Below are positions 8,850 to 15,603 of a DNA stretch of 64,000 nt, in pieces. The notes under the pieces were generated by a model. It searched no databases, had not been told where the DNA came from, and worked only from the letters and a program-made list of their open reading frames with translations. Every line of letters begins with the position of its first letter. Positions within the stretch are counted from its first letter, which is position 1. The translations under genes were made by a program, and so were the position numbers. Origin of the DNA: Pseudoduganella albidiflava (lineage in GTDB: Bacteria > Pseudomonadota > Gammaproteobacteria > Burkholderiales > Burkholderiaceae_D); assembly GCF_004322755.1 (NCBI RefSeq), contig NZ_CP036401.1:3782001-3846000 (forward strand), read 5' to 3'.

Positions 8850-9170
8850 TTACTGGGGCGACAGGATCTTGAGCCCCAGGATGCCGGCCACGATCAGCGC
8901 GATACAGACCAGGCGCGCCGCTTCGGACGGCTCGCCCAGCACGACGATCCCGTAGATGGCGGTGCCGACGGTGCCGATGCCGGTCCAGACCGCGTAGGCG
9001 GTACCGAGCGGCAAGTCGCGCAGTGCCAGCCCGAGCAGGCCGACGCTGCCGGCCATCGCCGTCAGCGTCAGGACGCTGGGCACCAGCCGGGTGAAGCCGG
9101 CGGTGTATTTGAGGCCGACGGCCCAGCCCACTTCGAGCAGGCCGGCCACGAACAGGACGATCCACGACAT
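8850..9170 (-). CDS. sugE: SMR-family guanidinium exporter (Gdx/SugE)
   Basis: Four-helix small multidrug-resistance protein of 106 residues, a dual-topology dimer in the inner membrane. The conserved membrane-embedded glutamate is in [13 protein letters not shown] (Glu13), and the G-[[10 protein letters not shown]]-TV signature of the SugE/Gdx branch is present near residues 56-66. Gdx proteins exchange guanidinium for protons and some handle small quaternary ammonium compounds. The strongest evidence for the guanidinium role is the two-hairpin guanidine-II riboswitch in its leader. The gene is convergent with the aspartoacylase-like gene. Confidence 0.93.
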   Translation of the reverse strand: MSWIVLFVAGLLEVGWAVGLKYTAGFTRLVPSVLTLTAMAGSVGLLGLALRDLPLGTAYAVWTGIGTVGTAIYGIVVLGEPSEAARLVCIALIVAGILGLKILSPQ

Positions 9171-9188
9171 GGAATTTCTCCGGAACTT

Positions 9189-9258
9189 GGCAAGGTCGTC
9201 CCCGCCAGTAATGAAACCTGCCGCCGCCGATGCGCCGGGCGGAAAGGGGTCGTCCCCT
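9189..9258 (-). ncRNA. Guanidine-II (mini-ykkC) riboswitch in the sugE leader
   Basis: Reading the minus strand, hairpin P1 (9258-9245) is AGGGG-ACGA-CCCCT and hairpin P2 (9206-9189) is GGCGGGG-ACGA-CCTTGCC with two G-U pairs. Both loops are ACGA, the ACGR loop pair that defines the mini-ykkC/guanidine-II class, where two loops dimerise around guanidinium. The linker is 38 nt. P2 ends 18 nt before the start codon, with a CGGAGA ribosome-binding sequence in between, so translational control is likely. A TATACT -10-like hexamer (9276-9271) would start transcription just before P1. Confidence 0.9.
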
Positions 9259-9330
9259 CAGGCAGGCCGCAGTATATCATTGCAATATTTCATTTGTAGA
9301 GCACCCTGAACGGCGCGCTTCCTGCAGGGG

Positions 9331-9384
9331 TTGAACTTATATCGTATGATCCCGATATACGTATCGGATTCAAGCGATATACGT
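9331..9384 (+). promoter_or_regulatory. Promoter and direct-repeat operator upstream of the ArsR-type gene
   Basis: TTGAAC (9331-9336), a 17-bp spacer and GATATA (9354-9359) make a plausible sigma-70 promoter. The decamer CGATATACGT occurs at 9353-9362 and 9375-9384, 22 bp apart (two helical turns on one face), with a related TATATCGTAT at 9338-9347. The repeats overlap and follow the -10, as expected for autorepression by the downstream regulator. Confidence 0.5.
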
Positions 9385-9441
9385 GACACAAACGCGATCG
9401 AAGAAACCTGATTTGACCTAATCATTCATGACTATTCATTC

Positions 9442-9747
9442 ATGACCGAACTCGACATCGACGCCATCCACAAGGCACTGGCCAACCCGGTCCGGCGCGA
9501 CATCCTCGCCTGGCTGAAGGAACCGGAAGCCTATTTCGCCGATCAGCTGCACCCGCTCAGCCTGGGCGTGTGCGCGGGCAAGATCGACGAGCGCTGCGGC
9601 CTGTCGCAGTCGACTGTCTCGGGCCACCTGGCGATCCTGCAGAAAGCGGGCCTCGTCACGGTGACGCGCCTTGGACAGTGGAATATGTTCAAGCGGAATG
9701 AAGAGGTCGTCGCGGCTTTCCTCGATCACATCAACGCCGGCCTGTAA
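9442..9747 (+). CDS. ArsR-type winged-helix transcriptional regulator
   Basis: A 101-residue one-domain regulator. Residues 8-20 (HKALANPVRRDIL) and the recognition region CGLSQSTVSGHLAILQKAGLV (about 52-73) give the ArsR fold; the C-terminal beta-wing is VTVTRLGQWNMFKRN. The ELCVCDL metal site of classical ArsR is absent; single cysteines (Cys44 and Cys52) are possible redox sensors. An upstream ATG at 9428 runs into a stop, so 9442 is the start. It lies 41 bp before an Old Yellow Enzyme gene, and the pair resembles electrophile-sensing regulator/reductase units. Likely represses itself and that gene through the repeats upstream. Confidence 0.88.
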   Translation: MTELDIDAIHKALANPVRRDILAWLKEPEAYFADQLHPLSLGVCAGKIDERCGLSQSTVSGHLAILQKAGLVTVTRLGQWNMFKRNEEVVAAFLDHINAGL

Positions 9748-9788
9748 ACGCATTCACCCGGCAGGCCGCACTCTCTACAGGAAACAAG

Positions 9789-10844
9789 ATGACTACTCTT
9801 TTCGATCCCATCACCATCGGCAACCTGACGCTGAAAAACCGCGTCGTCATGGCTCCCCTCACCCGCGCCCGTGCCGTCGGCCCTGGCCGCGTCCCGAACG
9901 CGCTGATGGCCGAGTACTATGCGCAGCGCGCCGGTGCCGGCCTGATCCTGTCGGAAGCGACCTCGGTCACCCCGCAGGGTGTCGGTTACGAAAACACGCC
10001 GGGCATCTGGTCGGACGAGCAGGTGGAAGGCTGGAAACTGGTCACCGAAGCGGTGCATGCGAAAGGCGGCAAGATCTTCCTGCAGCTGTGGCACGTGGGC
10101 CGCATTTCGGACCCGAGCCTGCTGGACGGCGCGGCGCCGGTGGCACCGAGCCCGATCGCCGCGAAGGGCCACGTGAGCCTGCTGCGCCCGATGCGCCCGT
10201 ATGCCGTGCCGCGCGCCCTGGACACCGGGGAAATCCCGGGTGTGATCGCGGCCTATCGCCTGGGTGCCGAGAACGCCAAACGGGCCGGTTTCGACGGCGT
10301 GGAAATCCACGGCGCCAACGGCTACCTGCTCGACCAGTTCCTGCAGGACAGCACCAACCAGCGCACCGATGCCTACGGCGGTCCGATCGAAAACCGCGCC
10401 CGCCTGCTGCTGGAAGTGACCGATGCGGCCATCGAGGTATGGGGCGCCGATCGCGTGGGCATGCACCTGGCGCCGCGCCGCGATTCGCACGACATGGGCG
10501 ACTCCGACCCGGCCGGCACCTTCGGCTACGTGGCACGCGAACTGGGCAAGCGCAAGATCGCCTTCATCTGCGCCCGCGAAGCCGTCGGCGAAGACAGCCT
10601 GGGCCCGCTGCTGAAGAAGGAATTCGGCGGCGTGTACATCGCCAACGAGCAATTCAGCCTGGAGTTGGCGCAGGAAGCGCTGAACAATGGCACGGCCGAC
10701 GCGATCGCCTGGGGCAAGGACTTCATCGCCAACCCCGACTTGCCCGACCGCCTGCGCGCCGGCGCACCGCTGAACCCGCAACGGCCGGAGCTGTTCTACG
10801 CGCCGGGCGCCGAGGGTTATATCGATTACCCGGCCATGGCCTGA
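9789..10844 (+). CDS. Old Yellow Enzyme family alkene reductase (NADH:flavin oxidoreductase)
   Basis: FMN-dependent TIM-barrel enzyme of 351 residues that reduces activated C=C bonds and some nitro compounds. Family marks are MAPLTRARA (residues 21-29, flavin-binding Thr25), the substrate-activating pair His174 and Asn177 in VEIHGANGYLLDQFL, and the GG-PIENRARLLLEV segment. Length and motifs match the NemA/xenobiotic reductase branch. It follows the ArsR-type gene with a 41-bp gap and an AGGAAACAAG ribosome-binding sequence, so the two are probably one transcript. I do not assign nemA because the regulator is not NemR (TetR type). Confidence 0.92.
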   Translation: MTTLFDPITIGNLTLKNRVVMAPLTRARAVGPGRVPNALMAEYYAQRAGAGLILSEATSVTPQGVGYENTPGIWSDEQVEGWKLVTEAVHAKGGKIFLQLWHVGRISDPSLLDGAAPVAPSPIAAKGHVSLLRPMRPYAVPRALDTGEIPGVIAAYRLGAENAKRAGFDGVEIHGANGYLLDQFLQDSTNQRTDAYGGPIENRARLLLEVTDAAIEVWGADRVGMHLAPRRDSHDMGDSDPAGTFGYVARELGKRKIAFICAREAVGEDSLGPLLKKEFGGVYIANEQFSLELAQEALNNGTADAIAWGKDFIANPDLPDRLRAGAPLNPQRPELFYAPGAEGYIDYPAMA

Positions 10845-10928
10845 GACTGGCCTGGCAGCGGTGCCTGATACCGCTGCCAGGTGATGGCGGCGGGGCCTGC
10901 ATCCACTGCAGCCTGGCTTGGACGGCCT

Positions 10929-11003
10929 TCACCCCAACAGCGAAAGGCTGGGGTCAGACCCGCCGGGTCTGACCCCGGAACTTGCCCTTGGGGTGGGGTT
11001 CAC
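10929..11003 (+). repeat. Dispersed intergenic repeat, type B (perfect hairpin copy)
   Basis: TTCACCCCAACAGCG, then perfect 12-bp arms 10950-10961 and 10965-10976 (GGGGTCAGACCC/GGGTCTGACCCC, GCC loop), then a CTTGCCCTTGGGGTGG end. Same family as 3285-3383. The rest of 10845-11136 shows no gene. Confidence 0.8.
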
Positions 11004-11136
11004 ATGGTGGCAATACTGTCGGACTCCGGTCCTCCCAAGCGCCGCAGCCCTAGTCGGACGCCGCCATATCGGCACTGAAACTTCGTGCCCGGCGCCACCG
11101 CCCCTCGAGGCCGGCGCCGGCCCCCCCTTCCCTCCC

Positions 11137-12084
11137 TTACCGCGGCACGCTATAGGTGACCGGCACGAACTGGTAACCCTTGCCATTGCTGCGCAGGTGC
11201 CCCACGCCCGGGAACGGAAGGTGGGCGGCACCGATCAGGTAGCCGCCTTTCGCGGCATTCGCGAACGCCGCCTTGCGCGCCGCCAGCGCCGCTTTCTTGT
11301 CGCTGTCGAAATCGATCGTGACCGACGGGTCGTCGAACTGGATGAAGTGCGCGTGCATCAGGTCGCCGATCAGCACCAGCTTCTCGCCGCGGCTTTCGAT
11401 GACATAGCTGGTGTGGCCCGGCGTATGGCCATAGCTGGACGTGGCGCGAATGCCCGGCACCAGTTCCGTATCGCCATCGAAGGGCTTGAAGCGGTTGGTG
11501 CCTGAATACGGCGCCAGCGACGCGCGCGCGCCGTCGAAGAAGCCCTTGGCCTGTTCCGGCGCCGCGGCCTGTTTTTCCTTGCTCAGCCAGAAGTCCGCAT
11601 CGTGCTTGTCCGCGCGCACCACGGCTTGCGGGAATGCGGCTTTCTCGGCGCTGCCCAGGCCGCCCACGTGATCCGGATGCAGGTGCGTGATGTAGATTTC
11701 ATCGACCTGCTCGGGCTGGTAGCCGGCGGCCTGCAGGCTCGCCACCAGCCGGCCCAGCGTCGGGCCGAACAGGCTGCCGGCGCCCGTGTCCACCAGTACC
11801 AGCTTGCTGCCGGTATTGACCAGGAACGCATTGAACGACGTCTCCACCGGCGCCTTCAGGAAGTGCTTCGACAGCGCGCCCTGCAGCTTGGCCGGCTTTT
11901 CATGCAGCAGCTTGTCCATCGGCAGGTCGGCGGTACCGTCGGACAGCGCGGTCACTTCGAAGTCGCCGACGGTCATGCGGTAGAAACCGGGCGCCTGGCT
12001 CTTGGCCATCGGTGCGGCGGCGAAGGCGGAACTGGCAATGCCAAGCAGCGCCGTGGCGGCCAGGGTGCGGGTGAAAATAGTCAT
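11137..12084 (-). CDS. Secreted MBL-fold metallo-hydrolase
   Basis: A 315-residue protein with a clear signal peptide (residues 1-22, ending SSAFA). The metallo-beta-lactamase fold motif is HLHPDH at 134-139, with His224 in GHTPGHTSY and Asp241 in LIGDLMH as the other metal ligands; both zinc sites look intact. The pattern matches periplasmic lactonase or phosphoesterase-like relatives rather than true beta-lactamases, so quorum-quenching lactonase, arylsulfatase-like or thioesterase activity is possible but unproven. It sits between the OYE gene and the Fap-like operon, in the same direction as the operon but separated by 78 bp; I do not count it as part of it. Confidence 0.85.
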   Translation of the reverse strand: MTIFTRTLAATALLGIASSAFAAAPMAKSQAPGFYRMTVGDFEVTALSDGTADLPMDKLLHEKPAKLQGALSKHFLKAPVETSFNAFLVNTGSKLVLVDTGAGSLFGPTLGRLVASLQAAGYQPEQVDEIYITHLHPDHVGGLGSAEKAAFPQAVVRADKHDADFWLSKEKQAAAPEQAKGFFDGARASLAPYSGTNRFKPFDGDTELVPGIRATSSYGHTPGHTSYVIESRGEKLVLIGDLMHAHFIQFDDPSVTIDFDSDKKAALAARKAAFANAAKGGYLIGAAHLPFPGVGHLRSNGKGYQFVPVTYSVPR

Positions 12085-12162
12085 GGCTATCTTGTCGAAT
12101 GTTGCGGGATTGCCAGATTAACCGAAACACGACCAGTCTGCCGGGAACCGCCGCTGGCCGCG

Positions 12163-13638
12163 TCACAAATTGAACGGCACGCGCACCGACAGCGACACAT
12201 CCGGCGTATCCCGCGTCAGCCCGGCACCCACCGTCACGTTCACGGTACGCCGGCTGTTCAGGCGGTAGGAAAAACCCGTCAGCAGCGTCCCCAGCTGCGT
12301 GCGCACCGATCCCGGCACGTTTTGCCCGTTCTGCTTCGTGCGCCCCATCGAGCTGTGGTCGTAGCCCAGGCTGAGCGACGCCTTGTCGTTCAGCGCCAGG
12401 CCGATGCCGAAGTTGAAGCCGATCACCGCGCCGGGCGCCACTTCACCCAGCATTTCGGTTTCGCCGTTGAGCACGCGGCGCGATACATTGCCGCGCTTGA
12501 GCGTGTGCAGGTAGCTGATGTTGCCGAAGAAAATCGCCGGATCGCTGGGGAACAGCCACGTGATGCTCGGCTGGACGCCGTAGAAGCCGGACCCCGTGGG
12601 CAAGTCCAGCGGCAGCCCGGTGCCGGTGGCATTCTCGCCCAGGCAGCGCCTGGTGCAATCGGTGACGACCTCGAACGGGTCGCGGCCGGTACGCGTCTTG
12701 ACCCGCAGGCCGGCGACATAGTACGGCCGGTCGATGCCGCCGTCGTTCAACTGGTGGCGCATCGACACTTCGATGTCGCCGATGGCGCGGCCGCTCGTCT
12801 CGAACACGCGTTCGACGGCGCTGCCGGTAAACAGCTCGCGGCTGACGGTGGAATCCGAGCGGTACACGTACGGCACACGCACTTCGAGCTCGGTGCGATT
12901 GGTCAAGCCGCGCCGCGCCGCCAGCGCCGCCGTGAACGTGTTGCGCTTCACTTCGCGCACATCGATCAGGCCGATCAGCAGCGCCGGAATGATCGTGTAG
13001 CCGACCAGCGCCACGCGGTTGCTGGACGAATAGCCGAACTGGAACGACGGCTCCAGCACGGTGCGGCCGCGCGCCGTCAGCACGCCGGGCGCCTCGAACA
13101 GCGGTGCCACCTCGGGCGGGCGGGTATCCCGTGCGGGCGCCTGGCCCACCGTGCGTGCCGGCGCCCCCGCCGGTCCTGGTGGGGTGCTGGCCGCCTGTGC
13201 CGGTGCCGGCGACATCGACATGTCGGGCCGGGGCGCTGCCGCTCCGGTTGCGCCCGGTGCCGGCAGGGCCGGCTGCGGCTGCGGCTGCGCAGCCGGCCCT
13301 GCCCCGCGCATCGCGGCCAGCACGGCGGGATTCAGCGGATGCGGTGCCGGCATGGCGCCCGCTGCCGCCGATGCCTGCTCCCATCCGTCGATGTCGGGAT
13401 CCGGCGGCGCCGTGCCGGCGGCAGGGCCGTGCCGCACCGCCAACGCCTCGCGCAATTCCTGCAGCAGCGCGCGCTGCGCGGCCACTTCCTGGCGCAAGCG
13501 CTGCAGCTCGGCGGAAAGCTCGGCGTTCGTCGGCCCAGCGGCGGGCACCGCAGGTGGCGGTTCACCCTGCGCCAGCGCGCTCAGCATGAACAGGGACAGG
13601 CCGGCCGAACCGGCGCGCAGGGTCTGGGCGAACCGCAT
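12163..13638 (-). CDS. FapF-like outer-membrane barrel with coiled-coil plug
   Basis: A 491-residue secreted protein with a signal peptide (1-25), then a heptad-rich coiled coil (about 37-68, NAELSAELQRLRQEVAAQRALLQELREAL), a Pro/Ala-rich linker (about 70-170), and a C-terminal half of alternating strands ending VSLSVRVPFNL, consistent with a beta-barrel. This order, coiled coil then short linker then barrel, is that of Pseudomonas FapF, the trimeric pore that secretes Fap amyloid subunits. The linker is longer and more Pro-rich than in FapF. It is the last gene of the operon, the place fapF holds in fapABCDEF. AAGGAG precedes the ATG. Assignment is by architecture and context. Confidence 0.72.
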   Translation of the reverse strand: MRFAQTLRAGSAGLSLFMLSALAQGEPPPAVPAAGPTNAELSAELQRLRQEVAAQRALLQELREALAVRHGPAAGTAPPDPDIDGWEQASAAAGAMPAPHPLNPAVLAAMRGAGPAAQPQPQPALPAPGATGAAAPRPDMSMSPAPAQAASTPPGPAGAPARTVGQAPARDTRPPEVAPLFEAPGVLTARGRTVLEPSFQFGYSSSNRVALVGYTIIPALLIGLIDVREVKRNTFTAALAARRGLTNRTELEVRVPYVYRSDSTVSRELFTGSAVERVFETSGRAIGDIEVSMRHQLNDGGIDRPYYVAGLRVKTRTGRDPFEVVTDCTRRCLGENATGTGLPLDLPTGSGFYGVQPSITWLFPSDPAIFFGNISYLHTLKRGNVSRRVLNGETEMLGEVAPGAVIGFNFGIGLALNDKASLSLGYDHSSMGRTKQNGQNVPGSVRTQLGTLLTGFSYRLNSRRTVNVTVGAGLTRDTPDVSLSVRVPFNL

Positions 13639-13687
13639 GCGTGACTCCTTGGTCGAGTGGAAGTCCGTGAACGGACGGGAATGCCGC

Positions 13688-14188
13688 TCAGCGCGGCAGG
13701 ATGGCGGTAGATAGCGACTCGCGGAGGCTGTCGCCGAAGTGCGCCTGCTTCAGCATCGACAGGCTGTTGACGGTGGCGTCGATCGTGGTCTGGCTGCGGA
13801 TCAGCTGGTCGTTGGCGCTGTTTTGCAGCACCAGCCCGGCCAGCGGTTGCGCGGCGCCCACCAGCGCGCTGCCCTCGCCGACGCGGGCGATCTGGAACGT
13901 CGACAGCGGCGAGATGCCCGCAGCCAGCGCGGGCGCATCGAGCGACAACTGGCCGCTGGCGATGACGTTGCCGTTCAGGCTCAGCACCCGGTCGACGGAC
14001 AGCGACACCAGCAAGCCGCCGCCGGTCTCGAAGCCGCCGCGGGCATCGGCCAGCACGTGGCTGGGAACCGGCACCCAGCCGCTGGTCGCATCCACGGCGC
14101 CTGTGCCTGCGGCCGCGGTGCCTGCGGTCCCGCCAGCCAAGACCAGCGCAGCGAGGCACACGGTAGCGAGCAGTGCACGGCTTTTCAT
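13688..14188 (-). CDS. Small secreted protein of the Fap-like locus (FapE-position)
   Basis: About 166 residues from the ATG at 14188, which starts a standard signal peptide (MKSRALLATVCLAALVLAGG). The mature part is rich in Ala, Ser, Leu and Val and includes GLVLQNSANDQLIRSQTTID, a QNS-centred motif related to those in the next two upstream secreted proteins. Two further in-frame ATGs at 14227 and 14266 sit at exact 39-bp intervals within a duplicated sequence, giving alternative starts. It lies between the C39 peptidase and the FapF-like gene, the place of fapE. Possible role: minor fibre component or chaperone. No recognised domain. Confidence 0.65.
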   Translation of the reverse strand: MKSRALLATVCLAALVLAGGTAGTAAAGTGAVDATSGWVPVPSHVLADARGGFETGGGLLVSLSVDRVLSLNGNVIASGQLSLDAPALAAGISPLSTFQIARVGEGSALVGAAQPLAGLVLQNSANDQLIRSQTTIDATVNSLSMLKQAHFGDSLRESLSTAILPR

Positions 14189-14266
14189 TTTTATTCCACC
14201 GCGCAGTGGCAGGCGTGGGCTTTTCATGATGCCCCCACGGCGCAGTGGCAAGCATGGCGTTTTCAT
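14188..14266 (-). repeat. 39-bp tandem duplication carrying start codons
   Basis: Two adjacent units of 39 bp, each beginning ATGAAAA and containing TGCCACTGCGC and GTGG, precede a third ATGAAAAGCC at 14188. Each unit encodes 13 residues (MKTPCLPLRRGGI, MKSPRLPLRGGIK), so all three ATGs are in frame. Confidence 0.8.
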
Positions 14267-14279
14267 CGTGACCCTCCTG

Positions 14280-15047
14280 TCAGAAATCGCCGGCGTCGAG
14301 CTTCGGCAGCGTCACACGGCCCAGGCCGTCGCGGCCCAGCGCATCGCCGGGGGACATGCGCGGCACCACGGCCCAATCGGATCTTTCATTGAAGCGCGGT
14401 TTGGCGGCCCGGTCATGGATCACGAACAAGAGCTGGTTCAGCCAGATCGCCTCGAATGCGGCGCGCGACATCGCGCGCGTGCCGCCGGACGGATCGCCGA
14501 ACAGCACCCGCCCGTCGCGCACGCCCTTGACGACGACGAAATGCCGGTAGCCATGCTCGGCCACCAGCACGATGGCGGGAAAGCCCGCCCTGGCGAGGCT
14601 GTCCAGCGGTTGCTGGAAGCCGTCCGCCGTGAAGCCGTGCGCCGCGAGGAAGCGCTTCATGTCCAGCAGCGAAAACCCTTCCCGGCGGATGCGCCGCTGG
14701 TCGCCGCCGCTGAACATGTCCGCAAACGCCTGCTGTTCGCTGACGGGATAGCCGTAGTGGTGCGTCAGCAGCGTGGCCAGCGCCGCCGAGCCGCAACTGA
14801 AATCGAATTGCTGGCGCACGGTGGACCGGTAGCGCGCTTCCTTCAGGCTCGTGACCTGCACGGAAACGGGGCCGCCGCCGGCGAATGGCAGGTCGACGGC
14901 CGATGCCGGCGCGGCGAAAGCCAGGCACGACAGCAAGGCCAGCAGCAATGCCGGCACGGCACGGCGCTCCGGCATGGACATGGGTGGCCAATCCCGCGCC
15001 CGTGCGGCGAGCCCAAGCCAGGCCGGCCTCCGATTCGCCGGGCTCAT
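14280..15047 (-). CDS. C39-family cysteine peptidase (FapD-like)
   Basis: A 255-residue protein with an N-terminal hydrophobic export segment and a peptidase C39 domain. The nucleophile is the Cys in RQQFDFSCGSAALATLL, and the His and Asp are in EHGYRHFVVVKGVRDGRVLFGDPSGG. C39 enzymes cut leader peptides in ABC exporters; the free-standing periplasmic form with this order is the FapD type, needed to process or license amyloid secretion. The ATG at 15047 overlaps the stop of the upstream gene as ATGA, indicating coupling; 14981, just before the signal-like segment, is an alternative start. Between two small secreted-protein genes of the same operon. Confidence 0.85.
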   Translation of the reverse strand: MSPANRRPAWLGLAARARDWPPMSMPERRAVPALLLALLSCLAFAAPASAVDLPFAGGGPVSVQVTSLKEARYRSTVRQQFDFSCGSAALATLLTHHYGYPVSEQQAFADMFSGGDQRRIRREGFSLLDMKRFLAAHGFTADGFQQPLDSLARAGFPAIVLVAEHGYRHFVVVKGVRDGRVLFGDPSGGTRAMSRAAFEAIWLNQLLFVIHDRAAKPRFNERSDWAVVPRMSPGDALGRDGLGRVTLPKLDAGDF

Positions 15048-15535
15048 CGGAATTGCACGTTGACGATGGTGGCGTTCTGGATCAGCACGTTGGCGCCCGA
15101 ATTCTGGATCACCATCGGCAAACCCGATGCATTGCTGAACGCACCATCGGTGATGTGGTTCGCCCCGGTCACGACATGGCTGGCGCTGTTGCCGCCGACG
15201 GTGCCGTCCAGGCGCATGTCGCTCCACGGTGTCCCGGTGCCGCCACGCAGCTCCGCCAGGCTGGCATCGCCGAGCGCACCTGCCGCGCTGCCCGATGGCG
15301 AGGCCGGTCGCGCCGTGTCTTGCGGGGCCGACGGCCAATCGGCCGGCAAGCCGCGCACGGCGGCGGGCAGCGGCAGCGGCGCCGCCGCCACGGCGAATGC
15401 CGGCAATGCGAGCGCTGCCGCGCCCGGTGGCGCGGCCGCCGGCACGTCGGCCATGAACAACGTTGCTGCCACCACCGGTGCGCAGCAACGCCAGCGCACC
15501 TTCCCTTTCTTCGTCCGGGTGATTCGATCGTGCAT
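15044..15535 (-). CDS. Small secreted Ala/Pro-rich protein of the Fap-like locus
   Basis: About 163 residues from the ATG at 15535, chosen because GGAGG lies six bases upstream (15544-15540); an in-frame ATG at 15559 lacks one. A basic N-terminus (HDRITRTKKGKVRWR) leads into a hydrophobic, Ala-rich export segment and a Pro/Ala-rich region. The C-terminal 60 residues are Gly/Asn/Ser-rich and finish LPMVIQNSGANVLIQNATIVNVQFR, clearly related to the end of the large Gly-rich protein encoded just upstream. That shared ending suggests a minor fibre subunit or nucleator. No known domain. Overlaps the C39 gene by 4 bp. Confidence 0.75.
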   Translation of the reverse strand: MHDRITRTKKGKVRWRCCAPVVAATLFMADVPAAAPPGAAALALPAFAVAAAPLPLPAAVRGLPADWPSAPQDTARPASPSGSAAGALGDASLAELRGGTGTPWSDMRLDGTVGGNSASHVVTGANHITDGAFSNASGLPMVIQNSGANVLIQNATIVNVQFR

Positions 15536-15603
15536 GTTGCCTCCACAGTTCCGCATCAAAACGCGGGCGGCCAGCGCATGCCGGCCGCCCGCGCACGCAT
15601 GGC

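Noticed and set aside
11137..12084. MBL-fold protein as a third beta-lactamase
   Set aside because: It has the fold and metal site but lacks the B3 C-terminal SAHPEF and loop pattern; closer to generic secreted MBL hydrolases.
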